A stretch of DNA of 64,000 bases from Flavobacterium bizetiae. Its GTDB lineage: Bacteria > Bacteroidota > Bacteroidia > Flavobacteriales > Flavobacteriaceae. The stretch spans positions 1 through 64,000 of the forward strand of contig NZ_CADCSU010000047.1 of the NCBI RefSeq assembly GCF_902804475.1, read 5' to 3'. The position numbers and the translations under genes were made by a program. Shown one piece after another: positions 8,496 to 17,146 of this stretch. Under the pieces are notes generated by a model. It had not been told where the DNA came from, ran no database searches, and saw only the letters and a list, made by a program, of their open reading frames with translations. Positions within the stretch are counted from its first letter, which is position 1; the number at the start of each line of letters is the position of its first letter.

Positions 8496-9701
8496 ATGAA
8501 AAAAACCTTCAACCTGTTTCTAGTCCTCTCCACCATTACTCTCAGCACTTTTGCAAAGCCTGTCCAAAATGATGATCCGTCTTTGCTTTGGTTTAAAAAG
8601 ACCACAGAGGTAATTCACTTTCAATTAAACAAAGCCGCTCAAACTTATAAACCCGGAAAAAATCCGCGTTCTGTAAATCCTGACGGAACAGTTAGACTGG
8701 CAGGTTTAACCGATTGGACAACGGGTTTTTTCCCCGGAAGTCTTTGGTACGGTTATGAACTTACAGGAGATAAAACCCTGGCCAATGAAGCTAAAAATTT
8801 TACGCTTGCACTGGATTCTATCCGAAACATCAAAAATACGCACGATGTAGGTTTCATGCTGTATTGCTCTTACGGAAATGCCTACAGAATTACAGGGGAT
8901 AAAATATATCTTCCGGCTTTGGCCGATGGTGCAGCCAATCTATACGCGCGTTTTAATCCAACTGTGGGAACAATTCGTTCTTGGGATTTCGCGTGGTTAC
9001 ACTATCCTGTAATCATAGATAATATGATGAATCTCGAATATCTGTATTGGAGTGCTAACGAGTTTAAAAAACCGGAATATGCTAATGCAGCCAGTATACA
9101 CGCCTTAACCACCATAAAAAATCATTTTAGAAAAGATTATAGTTCGTATCATTTAGTTGATTATGATGCCAAAACAGGAAAAATAATCCATAAAGGAACC
9201 CATCAGGGCGTTACAGACGATTCGGCCTGGGCTCGCGGACAAGCATGGGGATTATATGGGTATACAATGTGTTATGCCAATACCAAAAATCCTAAGTTTT
9301 TGCAACAGGCAGAACATATTGCCTCTTTTATCATGAACCATCCAAGAATGCCAAAAGATAAAATACCCGTTTGGGATTTTGATGTTCACAATGCCATGGA
9401 TACCGAAGTTTTGGCGCCAAGAGACGCGTCGGCTGCTGCGGTTATTGCCTCTGCTTTATTAGATTTAAGTACTCAGGTTAAAGACGGAAAAAAATATGCC
9501 GATTATGCCGAAGATATTTTAAAATCATTATCATCAGACGCTTATTTGGCAAAACCGGGTGAGAATAGTTATTTTCTTTTAAAACACAGCGTTGGTGCTT
9601 TCTTGTATAATTCAGAAATCGATACACCGCTTGATTATGCTGATTATTATTATCTGGAAGCTTTAAAAAGATACGCTTCAATCAAAAAAATTCAAATTTA
9701 A
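8496..9701 (+). CDS. GH88 unsaturated glucuronyl hydrolase
   Basis: This 401-residue enzyme has an N-terminal signal peptide (cut near TFAKP) and is probably periplasmic. GH88 enzymes hydrate the delta-4,5 double bond at the non-reducing end of lyase products, releasing 4-deoxy-5-keto-uronate from glycosaminoglycan disaccharides. The (alpha/alpha)6 barrel carries the two essential Asp residues: D117 in NTHDVGFM and D175 in PVIIDNMMNLEYLYW. The family segment DDSAWARGQAWGLYGY is also clear. It is the first gene of the heparin/heparan-sulfate-type PUL, with a lyase gene 143 bp downstream. A role on pectin-type products (GH105-like) is less likely given the motif set and neighbours. Confidence 0.92.
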   Translation: MKKTFNLFLVLSTITLSTFAKPVQNDDPSLLWFKKTTEVIHFQLNKAAQTYKPGKNPRSVNPDGTVRLAGLTDWTTGFFPGSLWYGYELTGDKTLANEAKNFTLALDSIRNIKNTHDVGFMLYCSYGNAYRITGDKIYLPALADGAANLYARFNPTVGTIRSWDFAWLHYPVIIDNMMNLEYLYWSANEFKKPEYANAASIHALTTIKNHFRKDYSSYHLVDYDAKTGKIIHKGTHQGVTDDSAWARGQAWGLYGYTMCYANTKNPKFLQQAEHIASFIMNHPRMPKDKIPVWDFDVHNAMDTEVLAPRDASAAAVIASALLDLSTQVKDGKKYADYAEDILKSLSSDAYLAKPGENSYFLLKHSVGAFLYNSEIDTPLDYADYYYLEALKRYASIKKIQI

Positions 9702-9766
9702 TACCTCTTTCAATCAATTTGATCGAAGTAATACCATAATAAAGATTTTAAGGAGCTATTTTTGAT

Positions 9767-9802
9767 ATTCAAAACATCAATTAAATAGCTTCTTGTTTAT
9801 TG
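9767..9802 (+). promoter_or_regulatory. Possible weaker ATTCAAAAC box before PL12
   Basis: ATTCAAAAC at 9767-9775 is followed 20 nt later by TTTATTG (9796-9802), a poor match to a -7 element but at the same spacing as the two better sites. It lies in the 143-bp gap between GH88 and PL12. Confidence 0.35.
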
Positions 9803-9844
9803 TAAAAAAGTACAATTATTAGAATTTATTTAAATTAAAATAAG

Positions 9845-11821
9845 ATGATAAATTTAAAAAAAACAATGGCTTTGTTTCTTCTGCTAATGACAGTTTGTTT
9901 TAGCAATGCGCAGGAAGCCTCCATAAACAAAGAAAGTTTTGATGCTGTAAACCTGAGTTATCCGGGTTTAGAAAAAGTAAATCAGCTTTATAAATCAGGG
10001 AAATACAATGATGCTGCTGAGGCATTACTCACCTATTATCGCAATCGAAAAAACATTAAAAATCCTGATTTTAATATCGGTGACGAAGCGAGATTTAGAG
10101 GAAAAGATATCGGAAAAGCCAATCAGGAAAAGGCAGATAATGCTTTACTGCATTTATTTAAACCTCAAAAAGGCTATGGCTTTTTCGATTACGGAAAAGA
10201 CATCAATTGGGATTATTGGCCGGTAAAAGACAATGAAGTACGCTGGCAATTGCACCGCGTAACCTGGTGGTCGTCTATGGGAATGGCGTACCGAAGCAGC
10301 GGAGACGAAAAATATGCAAAAGAGTGGATTTTCCAATTCCGAGATTGGGAAAAGAAAAACTATCTGGGACGTTCTGCCGAAAACGATCAAATTGCATGGC
10401 GTCCGCTTGAGGTATCAGAACGTATACAAATCTTTCCGGGAATCTTCAATTTATTTGTAGTTTCTTCTCATTTTACACCAGCTTTTTTAATGGAATTTTT
10501 AAACAGTTTAAGCAAGCAAACTGATTATATTCCGAAACATTACAGCAAAGAAGGAAACCATTTATTGTTTGAGGCTCAACGTGTTTTAGGTGCAGGAGCT
10601 TCGTTTCCGGAATTAAAACAAGCCGAAGAATGGCGTAAAAGCGGTATCGAAATCTTAAACAGAGAAATAAAACTGCAGGTGTTTGAAGATGGCGTACAAT
10701 GGGAACTCTCTCCTACTTATCACGTTGCCTGTATTGAGATTTTCCTTAAAGCTTATAATTCGGCAAAAATGGCCGGAGTAGAAAAAGAATTTCCGGATAC
10801 GTACATCAAAACAATCGAAAAAATGATTGTGGCTACAGCCAATATATCGTTCCCGGATTATAACAATCCAATGTTTGGCGATTCGTGGCCAATTGAAAAA
10901 AATGCGCGCATAAAACAATTTGCAGGCTGGTCGAAACTATTTCCGGATAACGGCCTTATTAAATATTTTGCAACAGATGGCGTAGACGGAAAATTACCTA
11001 ATTTATCGAATGCATTGCCAAATGGCGGTTTTTACACTTTTAGAAACGGCTGGAACGATAAATCGACTGTAATGATTTTAAAAGCCGGACCTCCTGCCGA
11101 ATTTCATGCACAGCCGGATAACGGAACTTTTGAACTTTGGGTAAACGGACGCAACTTTATGCCCGATACCGGATGTTATTTATACAGCGGTGATGCAGAA
11201 GTTACCAAAATGAGAAACTGGTTCCGCCAGACCAGAGTTCACAATACTTTGACTTTGAATAATGAAAACATGATCATTACCAAAGCTCAGCAAAACAAAT
11301 GGAAAACGGCTAAAAATCTGGACATTTTAACCTATACAAATCCAAGTTATACTGACTTAGAACACCAACGCAGCATTCTGTTTATCAACGAAAAATATTT
11401 TCTAATTATAGATAAAGCAATTGGAAAAGCAACCGGAAATTTAGGCGTTCATTTTCAATTAAAAGAAGACAGCAAACCGGTTTATAATACGACAAACAAC
11501 AGCGTTTACACTACTTACGAGGATGAAAACAACCTTTTAATTCAATCTTTGAATACAGATAAAATCGTTTTAAAAGAAGAAGAAGGAAAAGTATCTTACG
11601 TTTATGCGAAAGAAATGGCAAGACCAGCTTTCGTTTTTGAGAAACCTAAAAATGATGCCGCCACACAGCAATTTATAAGCATTGTATATCCGTATAACGG
11701 AAATAAAACTCCCGAAATTAGCCTTCAACCCAATGCAGGCAATGATTTTGAAAAAGGAAACATCAATTTAACGATTACGATTGATGGTAAAAAAAGCGAA
11801 ATCAAAACAACTTTACAATAA
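9845..11821 (+). CDS. PL12-type heparan sulfate lyase (heparinase II/III family)
   Basis: This 658-residue exported lyase has a signal peptide ending near CFSNA. It has an N-terminal (alpha/alpha) toroid (Hepar_II_III_N; RWPLEVSERIQ-type segment, KEGNHLLFEAQRVL, GVQWELSPTYHVACIEIF) and a C-terminal beta-sandwich heparinase II/III domain (AEFHAQPDNGTFELWVNGR, DTGCYLYSG, RQTRVHNTLTLNN). The Asn, Tyr and His residues expected for beta-elimination are present in those segments. Length and motifs match the PL12 heparan-sulfate lyases of Bacteroides PULs. It carries a type I signal, so it should act in the periplasm on imported oligosaccharides. PL33 or another heparinase-fold family cannot be excluded without an alignment. 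Confidence 0.85.
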   Translation: MINLKKTMALFLLLMTVCFSNAQEASINKESFDAVNLSYPGLEKVNQLYKSGKYNDAAEALLTYYRNRKNIKNPDFNIGDEARFRGKDIGKANQEKADNALLHLFKPQKGYGFFDYGKDINWDYWPVKDNEVRWQLHRVTWWSSMGMAYRSSGDEKYAKEWIFQFRDWEKKNYLGRSAENDQIAWRPLEVSERIQIFPGIFNLFVVSSHFTPAFLMEFLNSLSKQTDYIPKHYSKEGNHLLFEAQRVLGAGASFPELKQAEEWRKSGIEILNREIKLQVFEDGVQWELSPTYHVACIEIFLKAYNSAKMAGVEKEFPDTYIKTIEKMIVATANISFPDYNNPMFGDSWPIEKNARIKQFAGWSKLFPDNGLIKYFATDGVDGKLPNLSNALPNGGFYTFRNGWNDKSTVMILKAGPPAEFHAQPDNGTFELWVNGRNFMPDTGCYLYSGDAEVTKMRNWFRQTRVHNTLTLNNENMIITKAQQNKWKTAKNLDILTYTNPSYTDLEHQRSILFINEKYFLIIDKAIGKATGNLGVHFQLKEDSKPVYNTTNNSVYTTYEDENNLLIQSLNTDKIVLKEEEGKVSYVYAKEMARPAFVFEKPKNDAATQQFISIVYPYNGNKTPEISLQPNAGNDFEKGNINLTITIDGKKSEIKTTLQ

Positions 11822-11843
11822 TATAAACATAATGCCAATACGT

Positions 11844-11877
11844 TTTCTTATTTCTGATTCCGGTTAGAAATAAGAAA
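11844..11877 (+). other. Intergenic hairpin between PL12 and the lipoprotein lyase
   Basis: A 12-bp perfect inverted repeat TTTCTTATTTCT / AGAAATAAGAAA with a 10-base loop. It lacks a T tract, so it is more likely an mRNA-stability or attenuation hairpin than a full terminator. Confidence 0.5.
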
Positions 11878-11905
11878 GCTTGGTTATATAAAATCATAAA
11901 GCATT

Positions 11906-12757
11906 ATGAAAAAGAATATTCCCCTAAAACTTATTATTGTGAGCATTGCATTTCTAATTGGAACTGCCTGCAGTAAAGAAGACAACGACGATTCTAAACC
12001 TGAAGAACCAGCTCAGGCAGTAAACGATACGATTCTAAACATCAATTACGAAACAGGCGAATTTACTTCAGGAATTACGGGTATCACAGGTACTCACGCC
12101 ACTGCGGCTGATGCCGTTTATATGACTTCGCCCGGAAGTACTGGTAAATATGCTGTTGCGCACAAAGTTACCCTTGGCGACGATGCTTATTTTTCAGATG
12201 GTTCCTACCGTAGTGAATCGGATGCTGTTTCTTTGGTAAAATATCGTTATGTTCCGGGTGACGAATGCCGGTATGAAGTCAGCATTTTATTGAAAGACTG
12301 GCAACCTTGGAATGGCACAGACCCTGCTTACGGCGATAATATTTTTCAGTTAAAAATGTCCGATAATCAGTTATTGCCTCTCAGAATCCTTACTAAACGT
12401 AACGCCATCGTGGCAAGAAACTATCAATATCAGGACAATCTAATTACAGATTATCGCCCTTATATCAACCAATGGATCAAGTTTCGTATTGACGTAAAAT
12501 GGACACTTGACAATACCGGATATATGAGAATTTACGCGAAACTTCCCAACCAATCAGATTATAAATTATTATTAGAGCGCACTAATTTTGTAACATTCAC
12601 AGGTAATCCTGCTGTTGGAAATGTAGGTTATCTAAAATGGGGCGTTTACCGCGAAGCCGGAAAAGATGCCAATGGCAATGTAATTACCAGCGATAATGTG
12701 CTAACCCGTATCGCTTATCATGATGATATTAGAATCATTAAACTTCCTTTAAAATAG
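11906..12757 (+). CDS. Heparinase-I-fold (PF14099-like, PL13-like) surface lipoprotein
   Basis: This 283-residue lipoprotein has Cys22 (GTACSKEDNDD). The K-E-D-acidic string after the Cys matches the Flavobacterial surface-export signal. The mature part is one beta-jelly-roll with features of the heparin lyase I/PF14099 family: an N-terminal SYRSE segment, the central WIKFRIDVKWTLDNTGYMRIY strand pair, VGYLKWGVYREAG and the terminal IAYHDDIRII. Such proteins are endo-lyases on uronate polymers. In this PUL it is the best candidate for the first cut at the cell surface, since the other lyases carry periplasmic-type signals. A non-catalytic surface glycan-binding role is the main alternative. 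It ends the first enzyme group of the locus. Confidence 0.65.
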   Translation: MKKNIPLKLIIVSIAFLIGTACSKEDNDDSKPEEPAQAVNDTILNINYETGEFTSGITGITGTHATAADAVYMTSPGSTGKYAVAHKVTLGDDAYFSDGSYRSESDAVSLVKYRYVPGDECRYEVSILLKDWQPWNGTDPAYGDNIFQLKMSDNQLLPLRILTKRNAIVARNYQYQDNLITDYRPYINQWIKFRIDVKWTLDNTGYMRIYAKLPNQSDYKLLLERTNFVTFTGNPAVGNVGYLKWGVYREAGKDANGNVITSDNVLTRIAYHDDIRIIKLPLK

Positions 12758-12775
12758 CTTTAGCTTTACTTCTTA

Positions 12776-12809
12776 AAACTTTGTCAAAGTTTTAAACTTT
12801 GACAAAGTT
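12776..12809. repeat. GTCAA palindromic repeat, copy C1
   Basis: This palindrome is built from ACTTTGTCAAAGT units: AAACTTTGTCAAAGTTT then AAACTTTGACAAAGTT. A near-identical copy lies at 47974-48006 and half copies near 12968 and 47678. It may also end the transcript of the lipoprotein lyase. Confidence 0.7.
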
Positions 12810-12835
12810 CTACATTACACCCTTCTCCCTCATTT

Positions 12836-12951
12836 TTGTCATCACGATGAAGGAGAAATCTCCACAAGAAGCTCCGCAATCAAAATAGACAATCAAACTT
12901 ACCAATCTTTGTCGATAAACGAGTATGATTTCTCCTTCGTCGAAATGACAA
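12836..12951. repeat. Long-hairpin intergenic element, copy A1
   Basis: A 116-bp imperfect inverted repeat. The left arm starts TTGTCATCACGATGAAGGAG and the right arm ends CTCCTTCGTCGAAATGACAA. The interior contains CCGCAATCAAAATAG and CAATCTTTGTCGA, shared with other copies. Confidence 0.75.
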
Positions 12952-13003
12952 TCTTTGCGCTAAAAGCTTTGTCAAAGTTCTACGTACATCATTCTCCCCA
13001 TTA

Positions 13004-13120
13004 TTGTCATCTCGACGAAGGAGAGATCCCCACAAGAAGCTCCGCAATCAAAATAGCCCATCAAACTTACTACTCTTTGTAGAGCTACTCGCGAAGATTT
13101 CCCCTTCGTCGAAATAACAA
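13004..13120. repeat. Long-hairpin intergenic element, copy A2
   Basis: The second copy lies 52 bp after A1. It shares an exact 27-bp interior with A1 (starting CCACAAGAAGCTCCGC) and the same arms (GACGAAGGAGAGATC / CCCCTTCGTCGAAA). The two form a tandem pair. Confidence 0.75.
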
Positions 13121-13150
13121 ACTTGTCCTAAAAACTTTGTAAAACGAGAA

Positions 13151-13270
13151 TGATTGTCCTAGCCCCGATAGTCCCGAGGCTTCGGGAGGAAATCCTTTTG
13201 TGTCCGTCCCGATAGCTATCGGGAGGCACAAAAGATTGGAACGGATAGCGGGATTAGCTCCTGAAAAAAA
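13151..13270 (+). repeat. Intergenic element B, copy B1
   Basis: A ~120-bp element running from TGATTGTCCTAGCCCCG to TAGCTCCTGAAAAAAA. It includes a CCCGATAGCTATCGGG palindrome and ACAAAAGATTGGAACGGATA. The inverse copy is at 47697-47795. Confidence 0.75.
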
Positions 13271-13654
13271 TGATTTAGAATAAAGGTCCAGATAAAAATC
13301 TACGCTAAAAAAAAGAATAAATCCGTTTAATCTGCGTCATCCGCGTGCCATTAAACCCACGTTTCTTCACAATGCTACTTCCCTGTTTTTAAATTCATAA
13401 GTTTTATCTGAATTAAATATTCAAGCTGATAAATCTATCAATAAAAATCGCATCAAAAAGCAACTATTTTCCTTAACATTTTGCGCTGTTTCACTTAACG
13501 ATTATCGAACATAAAACATTTTAAATTTGATTAGTATTTACGGTGCTTTATTATAAAAGTATTTTGCAATAAAACACCATAAAACGTTGATTTTTCCTGT
13601 GTTTACGGGGAACGAAAACGTTATATTAATCAAAATCAATAGCATTTTGGACGT

Positions 13655-13691
13655 ATTCAAAACTGTCATGTAGACCCGATTTCTATATTTG
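13655..13691 (+). promoter_or_regulatory. SusC promoter with ATTCAAAAC box
   Basis: ATTCAAAAC at 13655-13663 lies exactly 20 nt before a consensus -7 element TATATTTG (13684-13691). The same box and spacing occur before the sulfatase. Transcription would start near 13698, leaving a leader of about 280 nt before the SusC ATG. Confidence 0.6.
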
Positions 13692-13714
13692 TTTTAATTA
13701 AATCCAAAAAAAAC

Positions 13715-13807
13715 ATGACTAATCCAAAAGAAACAAACCGACTTCCAGAAAACCTATTTTTATTTACCAGGCGCAAAATTCCCCAGCCCCTTTCTCACGT
13801 TAATTAA
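13715..13807 (+). CDS. Possible 30-codon leader ORF before SusC
   Basis: ATG at 13715 opens 30 codons (MTNPKETNRLPEN... ending PQPLSHVN) and stops at 13805. It sits inside the predicted ~280-nt SusC leader. No family is recognised and no ribosome-binding site is obvious. It may be a regulatory leader peptide or a chance ORF. Confidence 0.25.
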   Translation: MTNPKETNRLPENLFLFTRRKIPQPLSHVN

Positions 13808-13978
13808 TTGTTATAATTTTCTCCACAAACAATAATTGAGCATTTGATTTAAAGAAAATAATTCTTGAAGTTTAGCTCAACAAAAATAGTGGCTGATTTA
13901 TTTAGCAAGATGAAAACTCAACTTAAATAACATCAATAGGAACTAAGTCCGCGACTTACTCCGATTTAAAAAAAAATT

Positions 13979-16900
13979 ATGAAAAGGACTATATTTATAT
14001 TTTTGTTGCTGGCAACTTATACAATTACATATGGGCAGGATATCATTACTGTAAAAGGTAAGGTAACAGATGCGCAAAGTATGCCACTTCCCGGAGCAAC
14101 AGTTTCTGAAAAAGGAACTAAAAACTCTACCAGTACTTCTATCGATGGTGACTATCAAATAAAAGTAAAGGCAAATGCTATATTGGTGTTTTCGTTTATG
14201 GGAACAAAAACCAAAGAAGAAGCTGTAAAAAGCAGAACAACCATCGACACAAAACTACTCGATGATACCAATAATCTTGATGAGGTAGTCGTAGTAGGTT
14301 ACGGTACAAAAGCCAGAAAAGATCTTACGGGTGCCATATCTTCTGTAAAAGGAAGCGAACTTGCAAAAATTCCGGTACAAAACGTTGCGCAGGCTTTGCA
14401 AGGTCGTATTGCGGGTTTGCAGGTAACCATGTCTGACGGAACTCCGGGATCTGAGCCTTCTCTTAGAATTAGAGGCGGAACTTCGATCACGCAAAGTAAC
14501 GAACCTCTGTATGTGGTTGACGGGGTAGCGCAAACAGGAGGATTAGGTTTTCTAGATCCTATGGATATTGAAACTATGGATGTATTAAAAGACGCTGCTT
14601 CTACTTCTATCTACGGTGCTCAGGGGGCAAACGGAGTAGTTTTGGTTACTACGAAAAAAGCAAAAGGCGGTAAACTAACCATTACTTACGATGCTTATGG
14701 AGGAATAAAAACAATAGCTAAAACGCTTCCGGTTATGAATCCGTATGATTATACGCATTTAATGTACGAAGCTGCTACTGACGACGCTAGATTACAAAAA
14801 TTTACCAATACTTTTGGTACTTATGATGAACTGGAAGGTTTGTACAAAAACAGAAAAGGAATTAACTGGCAGGATGAAGTTTTTGGCAATGCTGTAGAAA
14901 GTCAATACCATAAAATAAGCATCAGCGGTGGTGAAAACGATACAAAATACAATGCGTTTTATTCGGTAAACAACGATCAGGGAATTATGCTGGGTAGTGC
15001 TTCTGTAAAAAATATCGTAAAACTAAATGTAGTTAACGATATCAGCAAAAAGTTTACGGTAAACGCCATTGTAAATTATTCCAATCAAAAAGTAACCGGA
15101 TTGTCTACAGGCGATGGTGGAAATGCGAGATTGAGTATGTTGCAAAACTTACTGCAATACCGACCTACAATTGGAAAAACAGGATCTGATGAAGATCTTA
15201 AAAATCTTGAAGTAGATCCGTTAGACAATCAGGATTCGCCAACATTTCAAAGTCCGTTGATAACGATTGACAGTCAAAAAAGAGAGGCTAATACCAGAGC
15301 TATCAACATGAGCTTACAACTTCGTTACTTCATTACGCCACATTTAACGTATAATGGTTTAATTAGTTACAATGACAAAAGCGTTAAAAGCAAATATTTT
15401 AATGATTACAGAGGTATTCAGGCTGTTAGAAGTGGTGGTCCGAATGGTGGTGTAACAAACAATATTTCGACTCGTTTGAATTATAATAACGTACTAACTT
15501 ATAGCAATACTTTCAATAAAAAACATAAACTTGATGTTACTCTTGGTCAGGAATATATTTATAATTATTCTGAAGGACTTACAGCAACAGCTTCGGCTTT
15601 TCCTGATGTAAATCTGGGTTGGGATAAATTACAATTGGGTACTATTGCCGGAATTCCGACAACTTTTGCCGAAGATGATAAAATGCTGTCTTTCTTTAGT
15701 AAAGCAGGTTACTCTTATAAAAACAGGTATTTGCTTTCGGCCAGTATAAGAGCTGATGGTTCGTCTAAATTTGGAACAGAAAATCAATGGGGATATTTCC
15801 CGTCTGTATCTGCAGCGTGGAGAGTAATCGAAGAAGATTTTATGAGAAAGCTGCCTTTTTTCTCTGATTTAAAATTCCGTTTAAGCTACGGTGAAGCAGG
15901 AAATAATCGAATTGAAAATTATGCGGCTTTAGGAATATTTAATTCAGGTTCTTATCCATTAAACAACCAAACAAATATTACAGCGTTTCAAAACAATATT
16001 CCAAATCCGTTTTTAAAATGGGAAGCTACCAAGTCGACCAATATTGGTATTGATTTAGGATTTTTTAACCAAAGAATATCATTAACTACAGAAATCTACG
16101 ATAATAAGTCTAAAGATTTATTGTACAACACTCGTGTACCTTCGAGTTCAGGATTTAAAAAACAGTTTCAGAATATTGGAGCGACTTCTAATCGTGGTAT
16201 CGAATTTACATTGAATACAACCAATATTAAAACCAACAGTTTTACCTGGAACACTACTTTGAATGTTGCTTTTAATAAAACAAAAGTATTGAGTTTAAGC
16301 GAAGGCGAAAATTCATTAATAACGAACAGTTACACGGATAAAAGTGATTACATCCTGCAAGTAGGAAAACCAGTTGGTACGATGTACGGTTATGTTAGAG
16401 ACGGTTTGTATCAGGTAAGTGATTTTGATTATAATCCAACAACAAAAGCCTATACGCTAAAAACTGGCGTAGTAACTGATAATATTGTGGTGCAACCCGG
16501 ATTTATTAAATTTAAAGACATTAGCGGACCAAACGGAACGCCTGACGGAGTAATCAACGACTTAGACAGAACGGTTATTGGAGATGCGAATCCTAAATAT
16601 ACAGGAGGTTTCAATAATACTTTTAGCTATAAAGGAATTGATCTTAGTGTTTTCCTTGATTTTACCGTAGGAAACGATATTTATAATGCCAATGTACTGA
16701 ACAATTCAAGACTGAATTTAGACAATCTAAACACACTTGCAATTTATGCCGACAGATGGACAACCATAAATGCCGCAGGACAACGTGTAACTGATCCTAC
16801 AGAATTGGCAGCACTTAATGTTGGTAAAACTAATCCGGCTTTTAACGGAAATACTACCGGACGTTTGTACAGTGATATCATAGAAGATGGCTCGTTTTTA

Positions 16901-17131
16901 AGAATCAACAACATTAGTTTGGGATATACTTTGCCTAAAGAATGGTTGAAAAAATCAAAAATTTCTAATTTGAGAATTTACTTTACAGCCTACAATTTGT
17001 ACGTGTTTACCAAATATTCCGGATATGATCCTGAAGTAAATGTGTACAACAATGCTATTACCAGAGGAGTCGATTTTAGTGCTTATCCAAGAAGCAAATC
17101 ATTTGTAACAGGTTTAAGTCTTTCACTATAA
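13979..17131 (+). CDS. SusC/RagA-type TonB-dependent outer-membrane transporter
   Basis: This is a 1050-residue importer. A signal peptide (to about residue 19, YGQD) precedes a carboxypeptidase-regulatory-like domain (VKGKVTDAQSMPLPGATV, residues ~25-100), the DEVVVVGYG segment that opens the plug, the plug domain (LQGRIAGLQV, LYVVDGV, LKDAASTSIYGAQGANGV), and a C-terminal beta-barrel ending in a hydrophobic strand (TGLSLSL). With the SusD gene 15 bp downstream it forms a lidded transporter for oligosaccharides. Its promoter carries the shared ATTCAAAAC box, pointing to control by the PUL's HTCS. Glycan specificity is inferred from neighbours only. Confidence 0.95.
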   Translation: MKRTIFIFLLLATYTITYGQDIITVKGKVTDAQSMPLPGATVSEKGTKNSTSTSIDGDYQIKVKANAILVFSFMGTKTKEEAVKSRTTIDTKLLDDTNNLDEVVVVGYGTKARKDLTGAISSVKGSELAKIPVQNVAQALQGRIAGLQVTMSDGTPGSEPSLRIRGGTSITQSNEPLYVVDGVAQTGGLGFLDPMDIETMDVLKDAASTSIYGAQGANGVVLVTTKKAKGGKLTITYDAYGGIKTIAKTLPVMNPYDYTHLMYEAATDDARLQKFTNTFGTYDELEGLYKNRKGINWQDEVFGNAVESQYHKISISGGENDTKYNAFYSVNNDQGIMLGSASVKNIVKLNVVNDISKKFTVNAIVNYSNQKVTGLSTGDGGNARLSMLQNLLQYRPTIGKTGSDEDLKNLEVDPLDNQDSPTFQSPLITIDSQKREANTRAINMSLQLRYFITPHLTYNGLISYNDKSVKSKYFNDYRGIQAVRSGGPNGGVTNNISTRLNYNNVLTYSNTFNKKHKLDVTLGQEYIYNYSEGLTATASAFPDVNLGWDKLQLGTIAGIPTTFAEDDKMLSFFSKAGYSYKNRYLLSASIRADGSSKFGTENQWGYFPSVSAAWRVIEEDFMRKLPFFSDLKFRLSYGEAGNNRIENYAALGIFNSGSYPLNNQTNITAFQNNIPNPFLKWEATKSTNIGIDLGFFNQRISLTTEIYDNKSKDLLYNTRVPSSSGFKKQFQNIGATSNRGIEFTLNTTNIKTNSFTWNTTLNVAFNKTKVLSLSEGENSLITNSYTDKSDYILQVGKPVGTMYGYVRDGLYQVSDFDYNPTTKAYTLKTGVVTDNIVVQPGFIKFKDISGPNGTPDGVINDLDRTVIGDANPKYTGGFNNTFSYKGIDLSVFLDFTVGNDIYNANVLNNSRLNLDNLNTLAIYADRWTTINAAGQRVTDPTELAALNVGKTNPAFNGNTTGRLYSDIIEDGSFLRINNISLGYTLPKEWLKKSKISNLRIYFTAYNLYVFTKYSGYDPEVNVYNNAITRGVDFSAYPRSKSFVTGLSLSL

Positions 17132-17146
17132 TTTAATTTTAATAAG

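Larger units (their letters stand above)
12758..13700. other. Gene-free 1.2-kb gap made of repeat elements and a promoter
   Basis: There is no plausible gene between 12758 and the short leader ORF. The stretch contains a GTCAA palindrome (12776-12809), two hairpin elements (12836-12951 and 13004-13120), a third repeat (13151-13270), an AATCTGCGTCATCCGCG stretch near 13330, and the SusC promoter at 13655-13691. Confidence 0.7.

Noticed and set aside
9845..11821. Alginate lyase reading of the first heparinase-fold enzyme
   Set aside because: The partners (GH88, sulfatase, ROK kinase, NagB fusion) point to a sulfated amino-sugar polymer and not alginate.
13251..13345. tRNA or small RNA gene in the GC-richer part of the gap
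   Set aside because: The GC-rich stretches are explained by the CCCGATAGC palindromes of element B; no cloverleaf or anticodon arm could be drawn.
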